The notes: generated by a model from the letters alone, not told the origin. A stretch of 64,000 bases of DNA from an uncultured Bacteroidota bacterium (GCA_903861145.1 CAIOTH010000047.1:1-64000), one strand, 5' to 3'; counted from the first letter of the stretch, positions 28,001-36,459 are shown. Translations and numbers: made by a program.

Positions 28001-28442
28001 AACCCATTTTCACCGTCATGTCCTGCCATACATCGGTAAAGCGCAATACGTCTTCGCGGCAAAGTTTATTGTACTCAGCAACCGAAATTTTGATGCCTAT
28101 ATCTGCTTTGGTAATACCTAATTGCTTCTCAACGTTTAGCTCTACGGGTAAACCGTGCGTATCCCAGCCCGCCTTCCTTTCAACGCGGTAACCCTGCAGC
28201 GTTTTAAAGCGGCAAAACAAATCTTTAAGGGTACGGCTCATTACGTGGTGTATGCCTGGCTTGCCGTTGGCTGATGGAGGGCCTTCATAAAACACAAAAC
28301 GTTTGTCATCTGGGCGCGATGAAATACTCTTTTCAAAAGTCTTATTCTCCGCCCAAAACTTAAGAATGTTCTTCTCAATATCGGTAAGCGACAATTGGTC
28401 AAATTCGGGATATCCGGTTGTATCCGGGTTTTTCTGTTGCAT
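25038..28442 (-). CDS. ileS: Isoleucyl-tRNA synthetase
   Basis: 1134 residues. Charges tRNA-Ile with isoleucine. Class I signatures are the HIGH-like GIHH (63-66, in PSANGKPGIHHV) and KMSKR (673-677). The CP1 editing domain, which removes mischarged valine, lies between (WTTTPWTLPSNTAL and TDGTGIVHIAPSFG), followed by an anticodon-binding domain and a long C-terminal part. The length fits the long IleS form seen in Bacteroidota. It precedes lspA on the same strand and begins with an isolated leader region containing a palindromic repeat (28495-28627). Confidence 0.98.
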   Translation of the reverse strand: MQQKNPDTTGYPEFDQLSLTDIEKNILKFWAENKTFEKSISSRPDDKRFVFYEGPPSANGKPGIHHVMSRTLKDLFCRFKTLQGYRVERKAGWDTHGLPVELNVEKQLGITKADIGIKISVAEYNKLCREDVLRFTDVWQDMTVKMGYWVDMSNPYITYENNYVESLWALLKKLYDKGLLYEGYTIQPYSPAAGTGLSSHELNQPGCYRNVKDVSAVAMFKLVYDEKSKFLFDNDAEDVRFIAWTTTPWTLPSNTALAVGANIRYVKAKTVNFYTKKEVSVILAADLLEKTFEWNNLELKHSEDLGLGSGLAGLRYEQLLPYTQPAEGDAFKVVVGDFVTTTDGTGIVHIAPSFGADDFKVARQNGLGALTLVDKQGKFVSEVNDPVFPLGERYIKEAYLTDEEKFAELQIQKEKLKDIIPHLEKYMSVDDLIVLKLKLENKLFKTEKYEHNYPHCWRTDKPVIYYPLDSWFIKTTAAKERLIELNKTINWKPAHTGEGRFGQWLENLVDWNLSRSRYWGTPLPIWKTEDGSEEMIIGSIDQLYEEVVKAKELGHNKYVIIEKEVFHNQVDLHKPMVDEIVLISKSGKPMNRVPDLIDVWFDSGAMPYAQWHWPFENIEIFEKSFPADFISEGVDQTRGWFFTLHVLGTLLFDSVAYKNVLSNGLLLDKNGNKMSKRLGNIIEPFEAIAKYSADAIRWYMMRNSDPWDNMKFDIAGVQDVTRAHFGTLYNTYSFFALYANIDGWKIDENNLVPFNEKPELDRWIISKLQSLIKDVTGFYEDYEPTKAARAIEAFVDEHLSNWYVRLSRRRFWKGEMSADKVSAYETLYECLNVVAQLMSPVSPFFSEWLYKSLSDNIRANGANGKTAYSYESVHLTYLATVTESKMDKDLEERMELAQKACSLVLSLRKKEKIKVRQPLQKIMIPVLNEKMKEQLQKVESYILSEVNVKAIDYISDTSGIVKKKIKPNFRELGKKVGGKMKSLQAAIAGFTQDDLQKLEQEKVFVLNLDGEPFNLEIADVEIQSEDIPGWLVASEGPITVALDVKITDELRNEGTAREFVNKVQNIRKDKDFQVLDRIKVSVVKNKTFELALSQFKDYISNEILAKEILLVDSLHDFEEVELNEEILKVKVELN

Positions 28443-28494
28443 AAGAAGGGCGAAGATATTACTTTTTGATTTTAGCCCCGATGAAATACAAATA

Positions 28495-28627
28495 GAACGC
28501 TGATTTATTATGATTTTTATGATTAGTGATGATTGAAGGTTTGTTTTTTGAGCATCCGGTGATTTTTGCTTTTTTCCATCATTGTATTATCATAAGGAAC
28601 CATAAGCATCATAATTAATCAGCGTTC
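28495..28627. repeat. Imperfect palindromic (MITE-like) repeat between ileS and gcvH
   Basis: Perfect 11-base terminal arms GAACGCTGATT (28495-28505) and AATCAGCGTTC (28617-28627). Inward of these the arms remain complementary with mismatches (TATTATGATTTTTATGATT on the left against the reverse complement AATTATGATGCTTATGGTT on the right). The 133-base element can fold into one long hairpin. No coding content. Related AATCATAATAATCAGCGTTC-type repeats are, to my knowledge, scattered through many bacterial genomes. Confidence 0.78.
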
Positions 28628-28702
28628 CATTGCATTAGCAAACTTTTAATTTTCAAAACTTAACTAGTTTGCTATTTTCGCATCACTCTAAAAAACAAGC
28701 AC

Positions 28703-29083
28703 ATGAACTTTCCGGCAGATTTAAAATACAGCAAAGAACACGAGTGGGTTCGTGTTGAAGGCAATACTGGTTACATTGGCATTTCCGATTTCGCACAAAA
28801 AGAACTAGGCGATATCGTTTACGTTGAAATTGAAAGCATTGGCGAAACCTTTGCAAAAGATGCCGTTTTTGGTACTGTTGAGGCGGTAAAAACCGTTTCG
28901 GACCTTTTTATGCCTGTTGGCGGAAAAGTGCTTGAAAAAAACACTGCCCTTAATGATAACCCCGAAGTGGTTAACACCGACCCTTACGGCGCCGGCTGGA
29001 TGATTAAAGTTGAATTTACGAACGCCGCAGATTTAGACGGCCTTATGGATGCTACCGCCTATAAAGCACACGTGGGAGCATAA
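28703..29083 (+). CDS. gcvH: Glycine cleavage system H protein
   Basis: 126-residue lipoyl-carrier protein that shuttles the aminomethyl group between the P, T and L proteins of glycine cleavage. The lipoylated Lys is residue 63 in [12 protein letters not shown]; the N-terminal [13 protein letters not shown] and the C-terminal [12 protein letters not shown] are also conserved. The other glycine cleavage genes are not nearby. A VanZ-like gene follows 18 bases later on the same strand. Confidence 0.97.
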   Translation: MNFPADLKYSKEHEWVRVEGNTGYIGISDFAQKELGDIVYVEIESIGETFAKDAVFGTVEAVKTVSDLFMPVGGKVLEKNTALNDNPEVVNTDPYGAGWMIKVEFTNAADLDGLMDATAYKAHVGA

Positions 29084-29101
29084 CCGCTACACCGTAAACA
29101 C

Positions 29102-29476
29102 ATGCAATCAAATTCGTTTTTAAAATACAACTGGCCGTCCATTTTATGGGCGGCTTTTATTTTATACCTGTGTATGATGCCCTCAAAGCATTTGCCGCAT
29201 ATCCCCATTCCCAACTTCGATAAAATAGTACACTTCACTTTTTACTTCACCTTTGTTTTGCTAACCAATTGGGGATGGATGAAGCAGCAAGCGTTTGATT
29301 CATTACACAAAAACGCACTGCTCAAAATATTTGTGTTGGCCTGCGCTTATGGTTTTACCATCGAAGTTTTGCAGGAAACACTAACCACCGATCGCCATTT
29401 CGAACTGTTAGACGAGGCCGCGAATGCAACCGGCACCGCAATAGGTAGCCTGTTGGCGGTTAAATTACTTAAATAA
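29102..29476 (+). CDS. VanZ-family membrane protein
   Basis: 124 residues with four hydrophobic segments. The VanZ pattern is visible: an early conserved loop MMPSKHLPHIPIPNFDKIVHFTFYF with the Asp-Lys-x-x-His motif, then a late ACAYGFTIEVLQETLTTDRHFELLDEAANATGTAIGSLL with Glu/Gln and the DEAANATGT motif. VanZ confers low-level teicoplanin resistance in enterococci, but most family members have unknown roles. It follows gcvH closely, an arrangement I recall from other Bacteroidota. Confidence 0.88.
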   Translation: MQSNSFLKYNWPSILWAAFILYLCMMPSKHLPHIPIPNFDKIVHFTFYFTFVLLTNWGWMKQQAFDSLHKNALLKIFVLACAYGFTIEVLQETLTTDRHFELLDEAANATGTAIGSLLAVKLLK

Positions 29477-29517
29477 CTTCCGCACTGTGGCCAACATCTA
29501 TTAATTTCAGTTTAGCA

Positions 29518-31335
29518 ATGAAAAAAGTCCTTCTTCTTATCGCCTTACAGTTTTCACTATTCGTTATGGTTGATGCACAACCGGGGCGCGATGAAACGCT
29601 GGCCAACAGTTATATGCAGGAGGGCGAGTTTGACAAGGCTGCCGAACTGTTTCAATCGCTTTGGGAGAAAAGTAACTACGATCTCAAATTTTACACCCCG
29701 CTCTATAAATGCCTGCTTACACTTAAAAAATACGACGACCTTGAAAAGGTGGTTCAGCGCGAGATAAAGAAAGGTAGCGGGGCGGCCCAATTCACCGTTG
29801 ATCTTGGTTACCTGTATTCTCAAATTCCGGACCCAACTAAGGCTAAAGAGCAGTATGATAAAGCTTTGAAGGATGTTAAGCCGTACGAAATTGCCATCCG
29901 CAACCTGGCCAATTTTTACGAGGCCTACCGATTGTATGACTACGTAATTGCCTCCTACGAGAAGGGCGGAAAGCTGATAAAGAACGAATCATATTTTAGT
30001 ATGGAGCTGGCTAATGCTTATATGAATAAGGGCGATGCCACAAATGCCGTAAAGTATTTCTTAATCAACCTCGAAACAAATCCACAAAACGAACAGCTGA
30101 TTAAAAACACCGTTCAAACCAATGGCAGCGAAGCAAAGTTGCTTGACCAGCTTGAAACCCAGCTTTACGGTAAGGTTCAAAAAAACACTAATAACGAGCA
30201 GTACATCGACCTACTAACCTGGGTATATATTCAAAACAAAGATTTTGAAGGTGCCCTGGCTCAAATGAAAGCCTGGGACAAACGCAAAGGCGAAAATGGC
30301 CAACGTGTTTTAGAAATTGCCCGCATGGCTCAAACCGAAGGCGATTATGATAATGCTATTGGTGGTTATGAATACGTGGTAAACAAGGGCAAAGAAAACA
30401 GCCTTTACTTTGAGGGGCGCACCGAACTACTAAACTGCCGAAAAGAGAAGATTTCGAAAACCCTGAATTATACCCAGCAGGATTTATTGGGCTTAAAGAG
30501 CGATTACCTGGCTTTTATTAATGATAATGAACGCAACTTTCGTACCGCTCAAAGTATGAAAGACCTTGCAGATTTAGAAGGCTTTTACCTGCACGATATT
30601 GATGGCGGTATTGTGCTGTGTAATGAAATTATTGCTATGCCCGGCGTGCCCAACAAACTTAAAAACCAAACCAAACTCTCGTTAGGCGACTTCTATCTAA
30701 TAACCGGGGATGTTTGGGAGTCAACCCTGCTTTATTCGCAGGTTGATAAGGACGAGAAAGATTCTCCTCTAGGTGAAGAAGCGCGCTTTCGCAACGCCCG
30801 CCTCTCTTATTACAAAGGCGATTTTGATTGGGCACAAACTCAGTTAGAAGTTTTAAAGTCTGCCACCTCCGAACTTATTTCAAACGATGCCATCAACCTT
30901 TCAGTTTTTATCATTGATAATCTTGGTTTAGATACCGTTGCCACGCCTATGCAAATGTTTGCCCGTGCTGATTTGCTGATTTTTCAAAATAAGGACAGCG
31001 ATGGCGTTGCTACCCTCGACTCTATTTCAAAACTATTCCCTGGCCACGCACTTAGCGATGATATCGAATTTGAGAAGGCCCAGTTATTCGTAAAGCATAA
31101 AGAATTCGACAAAGCCATCCCCCTGCTTGATGACATTCTTAAGAATTACAAAACCGATTTAAAAGGCGATGATGCTACATTTTTGTTAGCTGAAATAAAC
31201 GAGCAACAACTACACAACAAAGAAAAAGCCATGGAGCTGTACAAAAGCATTATTACCGATTACAGCAGTTCGCTATTGGTAATTGAGGCCCGTAAGCGGT
31301 ACCGGTTGTTGCGGGGAGATAAAATTACAGAGTAG
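29518..31335 (+). CDS. Periplasmic tetratricopeptide repeat protein
   Basis: 605 residues with signal peptide KKVLLLIALQFSLFVMVDAQ. TPR units are recognisable along the chain, for example ANSYMQEGEFDKAAELFQSL, DLGYLYSQIPDPTKAKEQYDKAL, LANAYMNKGDATNAVKYF, LLTWVYIQNKDFEGALAQM, RNARLSYYKGDFDWAQTQLEVL and FEKAQLFVKHKEFDKAIPLLDDIL. It is probably a periplasmic scaffold for protein interaction, with no catalytic motif. It starts 41 bases after the VanZ gene and ends before a short palindrome that may terminate the operon. Confidence 0.9.
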   Translation: MKKVLLLIALQFSLFVMVDAQPGRDETLANSYMQEGEFDKAAELFQSLWEKSNYDLKFYTPLYKCLLTLKKYDDLEKVVQREIKKGSGAAQFTVDLGYLYSQIPDPTKAKEQYDKALKDVKPYEIAIRNLANFYEAYRLYDYVIASYEKGGKLIKNESYFSMELANAYMNKGDATNAVKYFLINLETNPQNEQLIKNTVQTNGSEAKLLDQLETQLYGKVQKNTNNEQYIDLLTWVYIQNKDFEGALAQMKAWDKRKGENGQRVLEIARMAQTEGDYDNAIGGYEYVVNKGKENSLYFEGRTELLNCRKEKISKTLNYTQQDLLGLKSDYLAFINDNERNFRTAQSMKDLADLEGFYLHDIDGGIVLCNEIIAMPGVPNKLKNQTKLSLGDFYLITGDVWESTLLYSQVDKDEKDSPLGEEARFRNARLSYYKGDFDWAQTQLEVLKSATSELISNDAINLSVFIIDNLGLDTVATPMQMFARADLLIFQNKDSDGVATLDSISKLFPGHALSDDIEFEKAQLFVKHKEFDKAIPLLDDILKNYKTDLKGDDATFLLAEINEQQLHNKEKAMELYKSIITDYSSSLLVIEARKRYRLLRGDKITE

Positions 31336-31359
31336 AGACCCGATGCATCGCGTCTTTTT
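31336..31359 (+). terminator. Palindrome with T tract after the TPR gene
   Basis: AGAC-C-CGATGCATCG-C-GTCT (31336-31355) is an almost perfect palindrome with one mismatched pair, followed by TTTT. It begins at the stop codon of the TPR gene. The CGATGCATCGCGTCT core matches a dispersed palindromic repeat type that I recall from many bacterial genomes, so it may be a repeat recruited as a terminator. Confidence 0.65.
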
Positions 31360-31420
31360 ATGTGTTCGCAAAATCCCATCCATTCCCTAAATTGCATCCA
31401 CTAACGAATTTCAACCCAAC

Positions 31421-31723
31421 ATGATAGTATACAACGTAACCGTAAAAATTGACTTAAACGTTCACGATATTTGGATTAGGTGGATGAAGGAAGAGCACGT
31501 TCCCCGCGTTATGGAAACCGGTTGCTTTGTTGAAAGCAAAATCTACCGCATTTTGCAGGAAGATGAAACCGAGGGTATATCATACGCCTTCCAGTATTTT
31601 GCAAATACCATGGGCGATTACTTTAACTACAAAGAGAACTTTGCCCCTGCCTTGCAAAAGGAACTTTTAAATATTTTTCCCGAAAAGTTTACAGCGTTCA
31701 GAACTATATTGAAGGAGGTTTAA
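31421..31723 (+). CDS. DUF4286 family protein
   Basis: 100 residues matching the DUF4286 family as I know it: MIVYNVTVKIDLNVHDIWIRWMKEEHVPRVMETGCF, with the conserved His-Val-Pro, then YAFQYFANTMGDYFNYKENFAPALQKEL. It has a ferredoxin-like or dimeric alpha/beta barrel (ABM) layout. Function is unknown and it is found mainly in Bacteroidota. It is convergent with murF-alr, 4 bases apart. Confidence 0.85.
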   Translation: MIVYNVTVKIDLNVHDIWIRWMKEEHVPRVMETGCFVESKIYRILQEDETEGISYAFQYFANTMGDYFNYKENFAPALQKELLNIFPEKFTAFRTILKEV

Positions 31724-31727
31724 CGCA

Positions 31728-34256
31728 TTACTCCTGGTAATACACCCTCTTTACCCGTGCCGAAATGCTGGTTAGTATTTCATAAGGAATCGTCTCCGCT
31801 GCAGTAGCAATATCTTCAATACCTGGTTGTTGTCCGAACACAATTACCTCATCTCCCTCTCCGGCTTCAATACCGGTTATATCCAGCATGGCCATATCCA
31901 TACACACATTACCAATAATAGGCGCCAGCTTACCGTTTACCAGCATTTTTCCTTTACCGCCTGATAACTTACGACTTAATCCGTCAGCGTAGCCAATGCC
32001 AACTGTTGCAATACTTTTATCTTTCGATACCTTTCCAACCCTACCATAGCCCACCGACTCGCCTTTTTTTACATTTTTAATCTGAGAGATTGTCGTCTTA
32101 AGTGTTTGCACCGTCATCAACTTGCCCTGCACTTTTTCCGAGGCGTCAATTCCATACAAACCAATACCCAAACGCACCATATCAAACTGTGCCTTAGTAT
32201 GGCGGGTAATACCATTGCTGTTTAAAATGTGGCGCAGTATTTTATAATCAAAGTGGCTGGTAAGCAATGTACTTACCTCATCAAACTTTGCAATTTGTTG
32301 TTTCGTAAAGTCATCATACTCCTTGTCCTCGCTGGCAGCCAAATGCGAAAACACCGACGCAACCTCTAATTGATGATTCAACTTTAATCTTTCAATCAGC
32401 ACCGGTATTTCATTCGCTTCAAATCCTAACCGGTTCATTCCTGTTTCCAGCTCTAAATGTATTTTGTACTTTTCCCCATTCCCGTTTCTTAGTAAAGCCA
32501 ATACCTCGGCAAATTTATCAAGCAGGTTAAGCGAATATATTTCCGGCTCAAGGTCATAATGAATCATGGTTTCAAAACTCCTTTGCTCCGGGTTCATTAC
32601 CATTATCGGCAGTTTAATTCCGTTTTTGCGCAATTCCACTCCCTCATCAGCATAAGCCACTGCCAGGTAATCTACCCTGCTAAACTGCAGGGCGTTAGCA
32701 ATTTCAAAGCTGCCACTGCCGTAGCTAAAAGCTTTAACCATAGCCATTATTTTGGTTTCAGGCTTCAACAGGCTTTGATAAACTTTCAGGTTATGTGCAA
32801 TAGCATTCAGGTTAATTTCCAATACCGTTTCGTGCACCTTCTTTTCTAAAAACTTACCTATTATTTCAAATCTGAACTTACGCGCGCCTTTCAACAATAT
32901 CACCTCGTTCTGAAAAGTAGATGAGTCAAGGCTTTTCAAAAGTTCCTCGGTTCCCTCAAAACAACTTACCTGCAGCGCATCATTCTTTTCAAACATCTTT
33001 TTCATGCGCATCAACGCAGGGCCTACCCCAATTAAGCGGCTCACTTTATTCTCGCTTAACACATTCGCCACCTCGGTGTACAAATCCAGCTCTCCCCTAC
33101 CGCTTTGAAGAATATCCGACAGGATTACCGTCTTCTTAGGGTGTTGGTTTTGCTGCTTTAAAAAATCAATCGCAATTTTTATTGAGCCAATATCCGAGTT
33201 GTAGGTATCATTAATCAGTGAGCAATTATTAATGGCATCTTTCATTTCCAAACGCATAGCAATGCGCGAAAGATGTTTCATGCGCTCCTTAATAACATCA
33301 AAGTCCTTTTTCAAATACAGCATTACACAAACGCAATGCAATGCATTTTCAACGCTGGCTCGGTCTGAAAATGGTATTTGAAAATCCAGTTCCTTATTTT
33401 GATACCCGCACGAAATAAAAGATTGGTTATCCTTTTGCATTACGCTCACCACCTGCACATCGGCTTCGCTGCTCAGGCTCCAGGTAAACGTTTTTATTTT
33501 GTTCTCCGTCTCATCACTACCTTTCGATAGCGCGTTTATCTCTGCAACACTCTGGTTAATATCAAAATAGTCTTTGCAGTAAATCAGTATGTCGGCATTT
33601 ACAAAAAGGTTCAGCTTCTCTTTGGTTTTGTGCCTTGCGCTCAAAAAACCTTCGCTGTGCGCTTCGCCTATGTTTGTAAAAACACCAATGTCGGGCTTAA
33701 TGATTTTCTCCAGCTTATCCATTTCACCCGACTCGGATATCCCCGCCTCAAAAATGCCCAGGTTGTGTTCAGCATTAATAGGCCATACCGATAGCGGCAC
33801 CCCTATTTGCGAGTTATAACTTTTGGGGTTGCGCACAATATTATAATCCTCATGCAGCAATTGATAAAGCCATTCTTTAACAACGGTTTTACCATTGCTA
33901 CCGGTAACAGCAATAACCGGTAGGGTATATTTCGCACGGTGCGCTGCTGTTAGTTTTTGCAGCGCAACGGTGCTGTCTTTTACTAAAATAAAATTGCTCT
34001 CCGGGTATTTTGCCTCTGTAAAATCCTGTGCTTTCGACACTACAAAATTCCTGACCCCCTTTTTATAAAGCTCATCAATGTAATTGTGCCCATCCAGCTT
34101 TTGTCCCGTAAGAGCAAAAAAAAGAGTTTCCGAAGGATGTATTAATTTTCTCGAGTCAAGCAACAACTCTTGTATGGTGTATGCTTTCTTACTGCTAACT
34201 ATAAGTTTACCACCGGTGCCCTTTACAACCTCTGCTATGCTATGTTCCGTTTTCAT
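31728..34256 (-). CDS. murF-alr: Bifunctional UDP-MurNAc-tripeptide:D-Ala-D-Ala ligase / alanine racemase
   Basis: 842 residues fusing two peptidoglycan-precursor enzymes. The MurF half (about 1-450) carries the Mur ligase P-loop VTGSNGKT (117-124), SYNSQIGVPLSVW and FEAGISESGEM. The Alr half (about 470-842) carries the PLP Lys in MVKAFSYGSGS, the PLP-phosphate-binding and Tyr regions GIGYADGLSRKLSGG and GNVCMDMAMLDIT, and LELETGMNRLGF. It makes D-Ala and adds D-Ala-D-Ala to the UDP-MurNAc-tripeptide. The fusion is known from Bacteroidota. The ATG at 34256 is preferred over an in-frame start at 34292, because a TAnnTTTG promoter box overlaps the latter and the Mur N-domain begins right after 34256. 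Confidence 0.96.
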   Translation of the reverse strand: MKTEHSIAEVVKGTGGKLIVSSKKAYTIQELLLDSRKLIHPSETLFFALTGQKLDGHNYIDELYKKGVRNFVVSKAQDFTEAKYPESNFILVKDSTVALQKLTAAHRAKYTLPVIAVTGSNGKTVVKEWLYQLLHEDYNIVRNPKSYNSQIGVPLSVWPINAEHNLGIFEAGISESGEMDKLEKIIKPDIGVFTNIGEAHSEGFLSARHKTKEKLNLFVNADILIYCKDYFDINQSVAEINALSKGSDETENKIKTFTWSLSSEADVQVVSVMQKDNQSFISCGYQNKELDFQIPFSDRASVENALHCVCVMLYLKKDFDVIKERMKHLSRIAMRLEMKDAINNCSLINDTYNSDIGSIKIAIDFLKQQNQHPKKTVILSDILQSGRGELDLYTEVANVLSENKVSRLIGVGPALMRMKKMFEKNDALQVSCFEGTEELLKSLDSSTFQNEVILLKGARKFRFEIIGKFLEKKVHETVLEINLNAIAHNLKVYQSLLKPETKIMAMVKAFSYGSGSFEIANALQFSRVDYLAVAYADEGVELRKNGIKLPIMVMNPEQRSFETMIHYDLEPEIYSLNLLDKFAEVLALLRNGNGEKYKIHLELETGMNRLGFEANEIPVLIERLKLNHQLEVASVFSHLAASEDKEYDDFTKQQIAKFDEVSTLLTSHFDYKILRHILNSNGITRHTKAQFDMVRLGIGLYGIDASEKVQGKLMTVQTLKTTISQIKNVKKGESVGYGRVGKVSKDKSIATVGIGYADGLSRKLSGGKGKMLVNGKLAPIIGNVCMDMAMLDITGIEAGEGDEVIVFGQQPGIEDIATAAETIPYEILTSISARVKRVYYQE

Positions 34257-34291
34257 GCTCTCTTTACAATCTAACAACGTTTCTACTTTCA

Positions 34292-34299
34292 CAAAAATA
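34292..34299 (-). promoter_or_regulatory. Candidate murF-alr promoter -7 box (TATTTTTG on the minus strand)
   Basis: Exact TAnnTTTG match reading TATTTTTG on the minus strand, about 36 bases before the ATG at 34256. No good TTTG -33 element was seen. If used, transcription starts near 34285, so the longer in-frame start at 34292 could not be translated. Confidence 0.5.
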
Positions 34300-34349
34300 T
34301 TGAATCAACTAACTTAGCTTCACTTTGTTTTTCAACAAAAGAAAAATCT

Positions 34350-35324
34350 ATGAGCAAGATACGCAAGGCAATTGACAGAATGAGGGCTGGTGAAGATTTG
34401 GGTATTGACCGCACCGCCCAAAAAGGAAGACAACGCACCATTAACGCCGATGGCAGTTATAATATGGAGCGCCGCACGGGCAGGGTGTTGGGTAATTTCT
34501 ATCTGTATCATTGGCTTATAACCGCTTCCTGGAGGCACTATTGGTTGGTAGTATTTGGCTTTTATGGAATTATGAACGTAATATTTGCCACCATCTACTT
34601 TGCAATTGGGGTCGATCAATTAAGTGGCGCAGAGGGCGCGACACCGGCAATACGATTAATGCATTGTTTTTTCTTTTCAGCGCAATCGTTTACCACCGTT
34701 GGCTATGGAGGTATATTTCCGGTTGGCAGATTGGCAAACCTTGTAGCCACGCTTGAGGCCTTTACCGGCTTAATGACCTTTGCTTTGGCAACCGGCACAC
34801 TTTACGGCCGATTTTCGCGGCCCGTTTCAAACATCAAATACAGCAAAAACGCCATTATCGCTCCTTATAAAGATATTACCGGTATGCAGTTTATGGTGGC
34901 AAATGAAATGAGTTCGTCGCTAATGGAAATGGAGGCGCGCGTTAATATTAGCTGGAGTGAAGACGATGGAAGCGGGCAAGCAATAAGAAAATTTGCGCAG
35001 CTTAATCTTGAAATAGATAAAATTGCCCTGTTCCCTACCAGTTGGATATTGAATCACCCTATTGATGAGGAAAGCGTGCTATATGCACGTTCGCCCGAGG
35101 AAATTAAAAAGATGGACCTGGAAATTTTTGTGCTACTCAAGGGTTTCGACGATATCTTTTCTCAAACCATTTACAGCCGTCATTCGTTCATGGCCGCAGA
35201 TTTTATTTATGGTGCCAAATTCCGTAAACCCTGGGCTATTAATAACGAAGGCCGCATAGTAATGGACCTAACCAAAGTTGGTGAATACGATTTGGTGGAG
35301 TTGCCTGTGCCGGAAATGGTGTAG
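34350..35324 (+). CDS. Inward-rectifier potassium channel (KirBac-like)
   Basis: 324 residues in two parts. The pore domain has an outer helix (YWLVVFGFYGIMNVIFATIYFAIG, about 64-87), pore helix and selectivity filter SAQSFTTVGYGGIFP with TVGYG at 116-120, and an inner helix (ATLEAFTGLMTFALATGTLYGRFSRP). The C-terminal cytosolic immunoglobulin-like Kir domain runs from about 160 to 320 (FMVANEMSSSLMEMEARVNISW, then LFPTSWILNHPIDEESVLY, then FDDIFSQTIYSRHSFMAADFIYGAKF). It conducts K+ across the inner membrane and is probably gated by lipids. The gene is divergent from murF-alr and convergent with prfA. Confidence 0.95.
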   Translation: MSKIRKAIDRMRAGEDLGIDRTAQKGRQRTINADGSYNMERRTGRVLGNFYLYHWLITASWRHYWLVVFGFYGIMNVIFATIYFAIGVDQLSGAEGATPAIRLMHCFFFSAQSFTTVGYGGIFPVGRLANLVATLEAFTGLMTFALATGTLYGRFSRPVSNIKYSKNAIIAPYKDITGMQFMVANEMSSSLMEMEARVNISWSEDDGSGQAIRKFAQLNLEIDKIALFPTSWILNHPIDEESVLYARSPEEIKKMDLEIFVLLKGFDDIFSQTIYSRHSFMAADFIYGAKFRKPWAINNEGRIVMDLTKVGEYDLVELPVPEMV

Positions 35325-35327
35325 GAC

Positions 35328-36404
35328 CTAAAACGCCACTCCGCCCTCTTTCAGTTTTTCCGATTGCTCAGCTACAGCCAGTGCATCAATCATATTGCCA
35401 ATATCTCCACCCATAAACGAGTCGAGGTTGTATACTGATAGGTTAATCCGGTGGTCGGTAATTCTTCCCTGTGGGTAATTGTATGTTCTGATTTTAGCCG
35501 ACCGGTCACCGGTAGATACCAAAGTCTTTCTGCGTGCAGCAATTTCATCTTCGTGTTTACGCACGGCACTTTCATAAATACGCGTCTTCAGCATTTTCAT
35601 GGCCGCTTCCCTGTTTTTATGTTGCGAACGTTCAGCCTGGCACTCAACCACCGTACCGGTTGGTATGTGCGTCAATCGCACCGCCGACTCTGTCCTGTTT
35701 ACGTGCTGTCCACCCGCGCCTGATGCCCTAAACACATCTAACCTAATATCGGCTTCGTTCACTATTACTTCAACTTCATCGGCCTCTGGCAATACCGCAA
35801 CCGTTACCGCCGAAGTATGCACGCGGCCCTTCGCTTCGGTTAATGGTATACGCTGCACCCGGTGCACACCCGATTCAAATTTCATTCTTCCGTAAACCTC
35901 TTCGCCCTCAATTTCGAGTACAACCTCTTTGTAACCGCCTGCACTGCCATCGCTGGCACTGGCAATAATTACTTTCCAGCCCCGCGTTTCGCAATAGCGG
36001 GTATACATACGGGCCAGGTCGCCGGCAAAAATACCGGCTTCATCACCACCGGTGCCTGCACGTATTTCAAGTAGTACGTTGCGGTCATCTTCCGGTTCTT
36101 TAGGCACCAATAAATTCCTCAGGTCGTCTTCAAACTTCTGCTTTTCTGCCTCCAGCTGGGTTAAATCGCTTTTAGCCATCTCTCTAAACTCCTCGTCGCT
36201 CTCGGTGTTCAGTATTTGCTTGTTACTGTCAATATTGCTCAGCACCAGCTTATACTTCTCGTATATGTTCACCACCTTCTCCAACTCTTTGTACTCTTTG
36301 TTCAGTTGGGCAAAGCGCTTCATATCCGTCATAGCGGCGGGGTCGCTCAGCGTTTTGCCTACTTCAATGTATTTACCTTTTATATTTTCTAACTGACTAA
36401 ACAT
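35328..36404 (-). CDS. prfA: Peptide chain release factor 1
   Basis: 358 residues, usual for RF1, which terminates translation at UAA and UAG. The GGQ peptidyl-hydrolysis motif is at 231-233 (GAGGQHVNRTESAV). The N-terminal helical domain, the GTGGDEAGIFAGDL region and the C-terminal STGDRSAKIRTYNYPQGRITDHRIN are present. The stop-codon-reading tripeptide, commonly Pro-Ala-Thr or Pro-Val-Thr in RF1, appears here as Pro-Leu-Thr (187-189, HRVQRIPLTEAKGR). RF2 is excluded because there is no Ser-Pro-Phe. Its stop lies 3 bases from the stop of the convergent K+ channel gene. Confidence 0.95.
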   Translation of the reverse strand: MFSQLENIKGKYIEVGKTLSDPAAMTDMKRFAQLNKEYKELEKVVNIYEKYKLVLSNIDSNKQILNTESDEEFREMAKSDLTQLEAEKQKFEDDLRNLLVPKEPEDDRNVLLEIRAGTGGDEAGIFAGDLARMYTRYCETRGWKVIIASASDGSAGGYKEVVLEIEGEEVYGRMKFESGVHRVQRIPLTEAKGRVHTSAVTVAVLPEADEVEVIVNEADIRLDVFRASGAGGQHVNRTESAVRLTHIPTGTVVECQAERSQHKNREAAMKMLKTRIYESAVRKHEDEIAARRKTLVSTGDRSAKIRTYNYPQGRITDHRINLSVYNLDSFMGGDIGNMIDALAVAEQSEKLKEGGVAF

Positions 36405-36459
36405 TTATCTTGCTTTGAGATGATTTACAATTTTATGAGGGCGCAAAAGTAAATCTTTT

